From: Oreocharis arfaki | Lineage: Eukaryota > Chordata > Aves > Passeriformes > Paramythiidae | Direction: 5' to 3' | NCBI GenBank assembly: GCA_013398015.1 | Contig: VZRR01010232.1 | Coordinates: forward strand, 153,065 to 217,064 | DNA: 64,000 nucleotides | Shown: in pieces, positions 51,897-62,292 of the stretch | Layout: every line of letters begins with the position of its first letter | Numbering within the stretch: the stretch's first letter is position 1 | Notes under the pieces: generated by a model | Told to the model about the DNA's origin: nothing | The model's input: only the letters and a program-made list of their open reading frames with translations | Database searches by the model: none | Made by a program: the position numbers and the translations under genes

Positions 51897-54319
51897 GCAT
51901 ATGTTTTCTGTTAATGGCTTATGGTCTCAAATAGTTTTTATTCACTGGTATTTAGGGAAAAAATGTTGCTTGTAGTCTTTAAGAAAAGTAGCTCATTCTC
52001 TGACACATGGGAAACTGATTATCTCTGGGTTTTATTGTGCGGGGTTTGTGTCCACAATCAACTGGGAATACTGGAAAGGGTGTAATTTGGAAGTGATTTT
52101 AATTTTTATTTACGAAAACGTTCAATTCTGTGAAAGGGCTAGATGGCATTTTGAAAAGCTGCTTTCACTGTAAATCTGTTGCTGTGAGCTTGGCTGAAGG
52201 GAAAGCATTTGCTTTTGGACATCGCAGTGGTTTTTATGCACAGTTTTATGCAAGTAACTTGAATCCAAATTAAACATATTGAAGTTACTTCTGTGTGAGC
52301 GCTACGTTTTCGTGACGGTAATGTCAGGATGTTTCTTTTGTTAGCTCATGTAAAAGTTAATGGCTGTGCTCTGCCAAGCTTGGAGTAGGGTAATGATCTT
52401 TTTTTCTGCCTGTTTGTGTTTTTCCCTGGAGCTGGCATCCCCATCAGCTTAAGTAGTGGAAAAGTTTGTGCCTGACACTTGCAACCTTTCGTAGGTATGG
52501 CCGGGGTCTGTTTGCTCCCCATCCGTGCCTGCCACCAGCAGTGGCGTGAGCCTGGGGCAGTGGTCACAGAAACGCTGCTGAGGGTGACTCAACTGCTCCC
52601 TTTCCAGCTCCCTCCTGCTTCCCAGCTCCCCACCCACCCCCCCTGCCCAGCGGCTGGGGGGAAGGAGCTTCCCAGCAGCCACACTGGCTCTTGCAATTAA
52701 CTCCAACCAACCAGAACTTCACTAAGGAATCATAAAGATGCACGAGGTCTCTTTAGCACTTTGTGTCTGAAGCATTTTGAATTAGGCTTCTGTGAATGAA
52801 TTAATTTTCTGTCTTTACAATTAGCAGAATTTAGGACAGGGGCTGTGCCTCATTAAGTAGCTCGCTACATTGCCACATTGAGTAACTCGTGAGGGCAAGG
52901 GTGTTATCCTGGATAGTGCTAACACATGGGTGGCTTTATTATCCCTGTCTTCCTAGTAAATCTTTACCTGAGGAAGTGCCTGAGCGCTCTTCCTTGAGTA
53001 CATCATCAAATACTCAAAGTTACAAACCAAATTAACAACTTAATCAGCCTTTCCATCAAGGAGCAATTCACAGCTAAATGGCAGCAACCCTAAAAGTGGG
53101 CAGTGGCAGCCCTGACAGTGTTTGCAGTGCAGCCTCTTCCCTCTGGGTTCATATCTACAGGAAAGAATTGTTCTTTCTGACACTGAGGTTGGCTGGTGGA
53201 GTTATGCTGCTCCTTGAACCTGTTTTTCATGAAATTGTTGAGGTACCTTCTTTATTAAGATGTCTAATGTTAACTAATGCCATGTTCTCAAGTGATGCTG
53301 TATTAGCAAGGAAAAGTTGATGGCGTTTTGGGTGAAGTTGCTACTTTCCATCAACCTGTGTGACCACCCTGAGACTCCACAACAGAGAGTTACCCAGGGC
53401 TTTTTGCCTAATTCAGGTTATTTTTACAGTAACATTATTTCTGTTGCTTCAGCACAGTTAAACTCCGAGGTGCTGCAGCGGAGGAGAATCAATATGTGAA
53501 TGTTTATGCTGCCCCAGCCCGCCAATATTTGAGCTGCTTCTACTTCTGTAGTCTTAAACCAGAAGCTCTTAGTCCAAGATTTGAGCAGCACTTGAGTTTT
53601 CAACATCCTCTCAGAGGCTCAGAGTAGATATAATGCCAAGAAAGTGGCCGGGAGACTCCATGGATATGGCAAAATGTGTTGCACGCACATCTGGTTTATC
53701 CTGTGGATGCAATACAACTGGAATGACTGGATGGCAGCTGTGGGTTTTGGTTGTGGGGTGTTGGTTTTTTTTTGCAGTAGCCAAAGCATTAATCAGAGCA
53801 GGATGGTTTAATACTGAACAACCTGGATCCGATTGCAGAATAGTTAAAGAAATGCTGAGGGTTACACCCTTTTTTATTTTGCCAATATTTTCCATAATAT
53901 TTATGGGAGTTTCCTTGGTGAGTTTGGGTTCTGATGGATAATAAAGCAAGCTTACTGGAGATTGTTTTATTAACTCAGGTCTTGCACATTTCATATACAA
54001 TTGAAAAAAAAAGGATGTGTCCTGATTTCCAATTGGTCTCTGCCCATCATGCTGTGTTTTTTTTATTCATGTAGGATTAAAAAATAAATTATTTTTTCAA
54101 TGCAGTTAATAAAACCAAACAGAAATAAATTGAGGAAAAAAATGCTTCCAAATATAGAGTTTGAGGTCGTGCATATGTACTAGAAAGAACGTGATTGCTG
54201 AAATCTTTGTGTTAGTAAGGGGGGAAATGAAAGCTCCTTTTATTTTATTTTTCTCACGTCTTCTATCATTAAAATCCAGTTCTAACAGCAGAATACTTCT
54301 CTTTTTCATGTGTGTTGAA

Positions 54320-54325
54320 AAGCAG
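54320..54325 (+). promoter_or_regulatory. EBF1: NAGNAG tandem splice acceptor
   Basis: The acceptor before the exon starting TPCIK reads AAGCAG. The CAG (54323-54325) gives the known protein. Use of the upstream AAG (ending 54322) would add three bases and insert one extra alanine. CAG is generally preferred to AAG, so the upstream site is probably minor. Confidence 0.55.
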
Positions 54326-54456
54326 CTACACCATGTATCAAAGCCATCAGTCCAAGTGAAGGATGGACTACAGGAGGTGCCACTGTCATCATCATAGGAG
54401 ACAATTTCTTTGATGGGTTACAGGTCATATTCGGCACCATGCTGGTTTGGAGTGAG
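54326..54456 (+). CDS. EBF1: EBF1 coding exon, first half of IPT/TIG domain (residues 260-303)
   Basis: This 131-base exon has two bases that complete an alanine codon, then 43 codons starting TPCIKAISPSEGWTTGG, continuing through ATVIIIGDNFFDG and ending GTMLVWSE. The donor is GAG|GTAGGT. The acceptor is AAGCAG|CT, a NAGNAG arrangement with a modest pyrimidine tract upstream. It runs from phase 1 to a codon boundary. The sequence is the front half of the IPT/TIG immunoglobulin-like fold; family members typically show the same pattern of ISPSEG, a glycine-rich turn and the IIIGDNFF strand. This domain helps EBF dimerise next to the helix-loop-helix. QVIFG has isoleucine where I recall valine in EBF2 and EBF3, supporting EBF1. 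Translation past the donor stops within a few codons, so an unspliced product would end here. Confidence 0.97.
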
Positions 54457-54534
54457 GTAGGTGTTGTCTGAACGCTAATGTCTAATAGCTTTGTCTCCTT
54501 GTAGCCAGCCTGTCCTTTCTCTGTGCCACATGCT

Positions 54535-54680
54535 AAATCAGCAACAAATGTCGAGACACGAATCCTCGCCTCACTCAGTTTTTATGAAAATAATTAGTCA
54601 AATTTACCTGTGGCAGGAATCCATTACAGCCGGGGGGATTTGCATCTCCTCTCGCTTGCTCAGAATTTAGCTCAGTGGGT
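54535..54680. promoter_or_regulatory. Candidate conserved regulatory block
   Basis: It lies soon after the IPT/TIG first-half exon, with ATGCTAAATCAGCAACAAAT (close to a MAF-type site TGCTNNNTCAGCA), AAAATAATTAGTCAAATT and an E-box-like CACCTG complement. It is non-repetitive. Function is inferred only from motif texture. Confidence 0.3.
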
Positions 54681-56577
54681 TTTATTCCAAGCAAAGGGGA
54701 GGATAAATGCCTGTGTGAATAATTCTGCGTTTAGCACTACAGTAGCTAAGGGCCCACAGCAAACCAACGTTTAGGTGATCCCGCTTTCCAGGGACACTGG
54801 CTGCTGGGAGCTGCAGCTCAATGAGGTGGAGGTTGCAGAAATCCAGCACTTCTGAGCAGCATATCCCTAAAGTCTGGATACTTGGTGTAGGTATCATTTT
54901 TATAGCAGCAACCAAATGCACCGTGTTGTATCCACAGTGGACTCCTCATACCTAGCAGGGGCCCCTGTAGTTTCACAGGAACCCTTTCCTTGTTTCTTAT
55001 CCATTTTTTTTGCTGTTGTTATTCCTCCCAGCTCCTTAAATCCTGTCTTTTCCCAGCACATAATTAATCGTGGAGCCTGATATTCCCCAAAAACCTGTGG
55101 GAAGTTAAAACCCAGGCAGCATCGCCCCCACGGCCATGGCCAGGTTTGTAGAAGCCATGGCAGAGCTCCCCACTGGCACAGGGAAGCAGCTCCAAGGAAG
55201 GCTTTATATTTTGTACTTGTCTTCCAAAAGCATTTTGGAGGTTTAATAAGAGATTATTATTTTCATTATTTTAATACTGAAAAATACCCCAGCCTCCCTG
55301 AAATATCTGTGCAACGCTTCCCAATGGTGAGAGGATCTTCCGATGCTTTACCTTATATCCTGTAAATATTAAATCGACACTATAGCTTCATTTATATCCA
55401 GCACAATCAGTATTCCATGGCACATATGGCAGCATTTTTTCCATGTGAAGAGTATTCTCTAATGTCCTTCACTGTTCTCTTTCTCTCTCTCTCATCCTTC
55501 CACTTGAGGACAAGTGTGGATGAAAGGGCATTCCAGAAAAGGAGAGATAGTAAATGAGCCCTATTCCGAAGCCCTTATGTGATCATGAAAGTGCCCCCTG
55601 GGCCCAGTGGAAGCATTTTGTGTGTTGGTATTGAAGCCATTATGGCTGCAGACGTTTAACAGGGAAAGGTGTAGGGGCTGGGAGGAAAGTGCTCTGATTT
55701 TGGTGCTGCAGAATTGGATCTTTCATTATAAATCTTGATTCTATTTATTATTGGAAGCCATTAATTGTCAATTTCTAATCTCAGGAGACTGAGTGCTGGT
55801 CAAAACATTGTTGCTGATGGTTGCAAGGTCTTGTCATGAAATTAATAATGTTAGAGGGGGTCCAGACCGAAGCCAGTCTGCTGCTGGGAGTGCTGCAATG
55901 GGCTGCAGGCTGGTGTTGAGGAAAACTCTTTCGCTGTCTATCCCTTACAGAATTGCTTCTCATTTCATAACCTATGAGAGCAGTCAAAAAGCATATAGGA
56001 GAAAAGAACATTCTTTCTGAAAGAAGCAGACAAACATGGTAAACAAGTGCAGAAATGCATGAGCTGTCTGAGTGATCCCTAAATAATAGTGGTCTATAAA
56101 TAATTCAAATTACACATACAAGCCCACCTATGAAGTACAAAATAAGTTCTTTCATTTGCCTTCCCTTTTCTAAAAATGTCTAGGGCATTTTCAGTACCCA
56201 AGAAGAATATTTTTGTTTTACTTTAATAGAGTATAAAATTGAACCATCAATCCTCTGAATTTGAGTCCATTTCAAAACTGGAGCAGGCTCATCCTGAGTT
56301 ACCAGTAAGGCCCAGTTAGGAGCAAACTTGGCCAGGTTATTTAGTCATAGAATTCAGGGCAAATTTTAAAGTCCATCCTGTTGTTTCATGGATCCAAAGA
56401 AAACATGATTTTAACTGGGCTGCAGAAAATCCCAAACAAAACCAGATAGGCAGAGACTAAAGAAAAAGAGTGAGTCTCGCAGAGCATTTTCATGTGGATT
56501 TTTCGAGCTTCAGTTTCAGCTATAATTGCAAGTGGTTTGGGGGATGAAGTCTAATATTGAAATTAAGCATCATTTTG

Positions 56578-56740
56578 AACAGACTTTGCATGGGACCTTG
56601 GGCAAATCATATAATCTACTTAAAGTTCAATTCCCTTTCTCTAAAACAGTAATAAGATTAGTCACCTTCTTTGGAGCAGTGCTGTGAAGATAATTATCGT
56701 AAAGGTCCTATATTACTCAGACTTTATTGTAGCAAAATCC
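56578..56740 (+). mobile_element. MIR-like ancient SINE fragment
   Basis: The plus strand reads GGGACCTTGGGCAAATCATA, then TAATCTACTTAAAGTTCAAT, CTCTAAAACAGTAATAAGAT and GTGCTGTGAAGATAATTATC. In order these parallel the MIR consensus elements TGTGACCTTGGGCAAGT, CTTAACCTCTCTG, CTGTAAAATGGGGATAAT and TTGTGAGGATTAAAT. The order of four blocks makes this more convincing than the copy near 9.4 kb. Confidence 0.65.
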
Positions 56741-56808
56741 ATGTAAATACCTGAGCTGCATGGATATTTGAAATATAAATCGTACCCCAGTTCAGAAGTA
56801 AAGTTAAA

Positions 56809-56829
56809 ACACACACACACACACACACA
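56809..56829. repeat. CA dinucleotide microsatellite
   Basis: About ten uninterrupted AC units followed by an A run. This is the cleanest dinucleotide repeat in the window and so the likeliest to be length-polymorphic. Confidence 0.9.
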
Positions 56830-57718
56830 AAAAAGTTCCTTTTAAGAGTGAACTTGTTGCTGTCAAAAAGCATGTTATAAATAATTTGAAATGTAAATAA
56901 TATATTTTTAATTTATTTTACATGTATTCAAGTTTTGTAATTGAAATATTTATATGCTTGAAATGGAGTTGGCTGTGTTAAAAAAAGGAGGTTTAAAATG
57001 GTTTCTGAAACACGTATTTATTATTTAAACATATATTTTAGCTGTAAACACTCTAACATAATTGCAACCTTTCTCAGCCAGGAAGAACTAAATAAAAACT
57101 TAATTTGTCACATTAATTTTGTGCAGAAATGCAGATACCCTAAGCCAGTAGGTTCAATTAATCCTTACCTCCCATATTACTTTATAAAAATGACTCTAAA
57201 AGCCCTTGGTATTTTTAGAATACAGCAGAATGGGCCGTCTAAAGCCTTTTTCTTTTTTTTCCAAGGGACTTTCGTAACCAACAAACAAACAGCTCTGGTC
57301 TATCGTGTGCACATGCTGGATGTGCTCAGACAACTCCCAGCAAACATTCTGTGTGCCAGACAGGCTCTGCTGCCTGTTTGTGCAGCGCACACACACACAC
57401 AGAGCTGGAATTTGTGGGGTTTCACCCAGGTTCTGGGTCCCTGCGTGGTCGCGAATATTCCAAACCGGCGCTGCTGATAAGAGCCCTCGGTTGTTTCTCT
57501 CTCCTGTTGGGGTGCTGAGACTCTGAGAGTCGACTTTCAGGGCAAATGCATGATTGTGAAGACAAAATTAGTTTCTTATAAATATTCCACAATATTTGCT
57601 TAAAATGAACTGTTTCTTCAAACGTTTTCCTGCCAAGAACATTCCTGCAGCTGTACAGAGTCAGCTGGAAACAGCTTCTTTTTCTTTTCTATTAAGAAAA
57701 GATGAAGCACTGAAGCAT

Positions 57719-57905
57719 CTTTTTCCTTTTTTTCTTTTCTTTTTTTTTTTTTTTTACCTTTGTACAGCACGAAAACAGAGGATGATTTTTTGGTTTGGTG
57801 GTTTGTTGTTTTTTTGGTTTGTTTTTTTGTATTTTTTTTTTACTGCTGCTGAATCAAATTCTGTGACACAGTTTTTTATTTTGCTTTTTATGTTTGTTAT
57901 TGATT
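57719..57905. repeat. T- and T/G-rich low-complexity tract
   Basis: Long T runs interrupted by C, then repeated GGTTTG/TTTTTTGG words and further T runs, nearly free of A and C for much of its length. It looks like expanded low-complexity sequence; no poly(A) tail of a recognisable retroelement is attached. Confidence 0.75.
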
Positions 57906-60900
57906 TTGGAAGTCTCTGTTTTTGACTGCTTATTTTGGAGCTCTGACTCATTTTTAAAAAATGAGTAGGCACCCTCTTTTTGCAAACCAAGGCTTATTAA
58001 GCAGCATCTGGATGCCCAGAACTGAGGCATGCAAAGTCATTGGTCGTTTTTCAAAATATAGATACCTTAAGGGTTCTGTTCTCACTGAAAGCTGTCATTA
58101 CCTTCAGTTGGTGGGATTTTTCTTCATTCCTGTTCTAATGGTCCTCTTCACAGAGAGTCAAAGTCAAATTTATGACTGATTGTCACCATTTCCCTAACCA
58201 CAAACCAGAGCTCAAGCATGCAAAAATAAACTAGTGACTCAGATTAATGACATCTCCTTACAAAATGTCACTTTTAAAAAAAGAAAGTAACCTGGCACTC
58301 TGAAAAGTGTGAAATGATGCTGTATCACACAAGAATGCCTAGAATATATTAGCAAACCACAGAGAGAGGCTTGTTGTACACACTCAGCCCAAATGTGTTT
58401 TGGATTTTGAAGGCCAGGCACCACCCACCATTCTGAAGATCCCTCACTCAGGTTTTAGTGCAACCCATTGCATGTCCCAGCTGACGTGTAAGAATTTATA
58501 CCAAACAGCAAATGCAGTTGCTAAGCCTCTGGCCAATTCACTTGAAAATCTCTTGGGAGAAAGGTCCAGCTACTAATTTTATGTCCAGATCCATTTCTCA
58601 GTTTGCTAAATGCTGGAATGGAGGAAGAAGACGGATCTGGGATTTTGGCTGGTGGGTTCACATCCAAATCACAGGTTAATGGTTGCTCAAGATTTACATT
58701 TTAAAAATGTATTCAGAAAGGTACTTAACTCATATTTAGGAATTCTTGGTTCTTGACATGTTGTTGCTATGGTTGTTTTGATTGCCTGTTCATCCACCAA
58801 GAGTTCCCAGCTGAGGTGAGGATGCACAACTGGCCTTGCTGGCTCACACAGGGAGCTCATCTCCCTCAGTGTCTTGTGTTTGTCACTGGGCAAGGACAGG
58901 TGCTTAAAAACAACAGAGTGGTCGTGTTGTGATGCTTCCCCAGAGCACTTTACCAGTCTCCAGTGGTTGGGGCTCAGAGGCATCCAGAAGTGATGTCCTC
59001 ACTTTGGCTCTCCCTGGATGGTAAATGCTCACCTTTTCCACATGCTTTGCGTGTGAATATGAGGCAGATTGTGCCTTGAAGAAGGAAAAGGCTATGTTAG
59101 TGTGAAAGGAGAGAACACCCAGGGAAAGGTGGAGTGGGTTCCCAACGTCAGGCCATAGGCTGACAGTGTAGACAGGAAAGCATCCCATAATCCTGGAGTT
59201 ATGGAAGGCAGGGGCAGATCTGCTTTTGCTGTGGGTGAGCTTGGAATGCCCAGACATGTGCAGCACCACTTGGGTCACTTGGATTGCAAACCAGAGTCAG
59301 GACAACTTGGAGAACTGGTCCCAGTTCATAGTGCAGATCCTGGCAGCGCTGTGGAACCAGAATTTGAGACCAAAGCTGGGAGGTTTCGATGTGCGAGGGA
59401 ACATCGTCCCTTAGAGCCAATCTCCTGATATGACAGCAATGGGGAGCTCCTGGTGTGTAACCAAGCTGGGCAGTTCCCTCTGTGTGCAGGAGACTTGCAG
59501 GCTGACCCTGAACAAAGGCCCCTCTGGCTCAGCACTCAATCCCTGCCAGTGGTCAATGACAGATGTGATGGAGAAATAGGAAAAGGCACATGGATTCCCC
59601 TGGTATACCTCCCAAGCTTTAGTTGTAGGGAAGAGAGGAATAAAATACATCCTGAGTGTCCTAAACCGTAGGACTTCAGACATAATGTTCACCCTTTGGG
59701 AATGTGTGGGCGACATTATTGTATATTTGTGGTTTTAAACACAGTTAAACTTATTTACTTCAGAGCACAAAGGAAAACCAAACTGTTTGTGGAGAACAAA
59801 CCAGGAAACTTGCTTAACTCTCCCCAGCTCTCTGTAACAATGGACCATAAATAGGTCAGACATTTCTTGGGAACCAGGGAAGATGAGTATTGGAAAATGT
59901 CACAAATTATGTTTAAAGAACATTAAAGTGGTGACAGACCAGTAAATGCTGGGAAATTCGAAGATCCAACCAGAAGCTGCCTGTACAGCTCATGTCAGAA
60001 TGGGGGTGAGGGATGCAAGGCTCATGCTGATGTAGTAAGATGAGCATGTTAACCTTTCCTACTAAAATCCTTGGCTGTGTTTACAAGTATTTTCTCCCAA
60101 AAATGTCATAAATTTTTTCTCATCTTGCCAGTTCACCCAGTTAACCAGAACCACTTGAGGATGGGATTTATCTCAGTTGTGTTTGGCTGCCTACAGTCAA
60201 GCAAATAGTCTAAACTTGTCGTGATGGTTCAGTGGGGAAGGGTCAAAGCTTCCAGAGAGTGGCTCATCCCAAGGTGAGAGGTGTGTGAAGCACTAGAAAT
60301 CAATTGCTGCTTAGCACTGCCCTCTGCCTCTGCTGGCTCTTGAGGGCGTGGAGAGAATTGGCCTGGACTTTTAGGCTTTGGTCAGCTCAACTGTAAGACA
60401 GCTCATTTTAAGTAAAAGCATTCCTTGGAAGTTTGGGGTTTGGTTTTGGTTTTTGTTTTACTTCTGTTAATTTTTTTTCCTCAGTTGATAGAGTGAGCAG
60501 TTTAGGAAAAAAAGGCAGGTTTCTTTTAAAAGTAAGTAAGGTTCCACACCACATGATGCCAAAGCAGAGCCTGAAAACATACTTTTGGAGCTTCCAAAGA
60601 GGAAGACATCAACCCCTACATGATAATTTCTAAAATGACATGTGGCTTCTGACTTCTGTGGATCCGAATAGCTTTTGGAGCAGTTGATGCTGGTAGTTTT
60701 GGTTTTAACATTCAACTTGATTTAATATTAATTTTCTTATTTTAAATATGGAGAGCTCCCTACTGTGTGTGCCATTTCCCTCTGTAGCACAGATGGCTCT
60801 CAGACAGATATTACTCTCCTTCTGTGCTCTTTTTTAGTCCTGTGCCCTAAACAAAGAACTGGATAAAAGTCTGGGGTTTTTTGTAGGACCTTACTGCAAT

Positions 60901-62165
60901 GCTGAAACATTTGGTTCCTAGTAAAAATGAGAATAAAATAAGCTTTTTATTAAAAAAAACCCAAACCTATTGAAATTTATTCCTTAATCCAGGACATGAT
61001 TCAACCAAGAGCGTAGAGCAGTTGACTGCATGGGGTGCTCATGCTTTGGTCACTGTCAAGCCAGGTTATGGTCTTGGTTTTATTTGCCTCTCTAGAGGTG
61101 TGTTAATGTGCCACAGCCAGAGAAGGATTATCCATGTGCCAGAGCTGTGTCTTGGTTGTTGGACACAGTCACATCACCTTTTCTATGGACCTCTTTTTAC
61201 TGTTTTTTCTAAGGGAGCACGAGTGAGAAGAGGACATTTTGGTGATGGGGAGGACAATGCTGTGGTTTCTGAGAGCAGCAGAGATTTGAGATAATCTGCT
61301 ATGAATTAGTGAACTCCTAGATGGCTCTGCTAATAATTTCAGGGACCACATTTTAAATCCAGTCCAGAATCCTGAAAGAGCAAAAATGGTCTAGAGCCTG
61401 GAAAGTGCAGCACTGACCCGCCCCAACCTTTGTGCCAAGAGGATCAGAATCCCCAGCCCAGATAAAAAGAAAGTTAAGTTTATCTGCTTTTTTCTGTGTA
61501 AATTCACACCTGAAGAAGCCCTCTCAGACATGTGTCAGTCATTACAGTGAAGGCAGACTGGAAGTGATGGTTAGGTGGTTTTATTTGCTACATCTTTTTT
61601 GAGTGCTCTCATAGTTTTCAAGGTAAGATCCAGCAACCTTTAGAAGCCAAGCTTTGCATTTCCACAGTTACACCTCCACAAAATGAAAAGAAAATTAAAG
61701 CAGGAGCACATGGTGCTTTTCCAGTGTACAGATATCAGGTGGAGACTGGAGTATTTAAAACCCTGGGCTTGTGCTGTGCCATGTTCACACGTGCAACCAC
61801 GTGTCATTTATGGATCTGTTGTGTTGGACACTCTCATGACTCCAGAATTCATCCAAGCAAACGTGGGAGTCCTGCTGCTGTAAGCTGGAGTTACTGCATT
61901 AAATCAGGGCTGATGCTTTTACTGGGAAGCAAGTGCCTGCCATGTATGAAAACAGGAATAATGTTGTTACGAGAATGCTTGTAAATATTGTAGTCACTGG
62001 CTTTTGTGTGGGTTACATCAAGATTGTATTCAAACATTGACAGGTTAATTACATGTTTCAAAGCTTGTTTACTGTGATCTGAGAGGAAAGTGTTATTAAA
62101 GAAGTGTTCAGCATCTAACAGTGCTTTTTTTTCTCTTTCTTCTCCCTTCCCAATGTTTTCTCTAG

Positions 62166-62292
62166 CTGATTACTCCGCATGCCATCCGTGTACAGACGCC
62201 TCCCCGACATATCCCAGGGGTTGTAGAAGTCACATTGTCCTACAAGTCTAAGCAGTTTTGCAAGGGAACGCCTGGAAGATTCATTTACACAG
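62166..62292 (+). CDS. EBF1: EBF1 coding exon, second half of IPT/TIG domain (residues 304-345)
   Basis: This 127-base exon encodes 42 residues beginning LITPHAIRVQTPPRHIPGVV, then EVTLSYKSKQFCKGTPGRFIYT, plus one base opening the next codon. It follows a long, strong pyrimidine tract (about 62123-62165) ending CTAG, and the donor is ACAG|GTATGG. It starts on a codon boundary and ends in phase 1, expected to join an exon beginning ALNEP. The segment completes the IPT/TIG fold, with the surface-strand motif VEVTLSYKSKQ. CKGTPGRFIYT is the EBF1 form as I recall it; paralogues have alanine in place of threonine. All 42 residues match human EBF1 from memory. The reading frame stays open for 110 codons into the intron, to a stop at 62622-62624, which is unusual among the four exons. 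Confidence 0.97.

Larger units (their letters stand above)
32281..54325 (+). other. EBF1: EBF1 intron, 22045 bases
   Basis: The longest complete intron of the window, phase 1. It carries CR1 3' ends near 38.2 and 51.7 kb, old palindromic repeats near 33.7 and 41.7 kb, ATT-type microsatellites near 43.2 and 48.95 kb, an AT dinucleotide run at about 35.79 kb and a TG run near 44.06 kb. Open frames here, including 185 codons at 50523-51080 minus, show no domain and no retrocopy signature. The stretches 34-35.7, 39-41, 44.2-47.8 and 52-54.2 kb hold nothing I can name. Confidence 0.93.
54457..62165 (+). other. EBF1: EBF1 intron, 7709 bases, splitting the IPT/TIG domain
   Basis: A phase 0 GT...AG intron that interrupts the IPT/TIG domain after WSE. 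It contains candidate regulatory blocks near 54.55 and 55.55 kb, a MIR-like copy at about 56.58-56.74 kb, a CA microsatellite at 56.81 kb and a T/G-rich tract at 57.72-57.91 kb. From 58.0 to 62.1 kb I see only ordinary intronic sequence. The 3' end has a long pyrimidine tract before CTAG. Confidence 0.93.

Noticed and set aside
56998..57477. 159-codon plus-strand open frame
   Set aside because: Composition follows the local AT-rich and CA-repeat DNA, and it has no recognisable domain.
62123..62165. Pyrimidine tract as a separate low-complexity repeat
   Set aside because: It is the polypyrimidine tract of the exon acceptor at 62164-62165.
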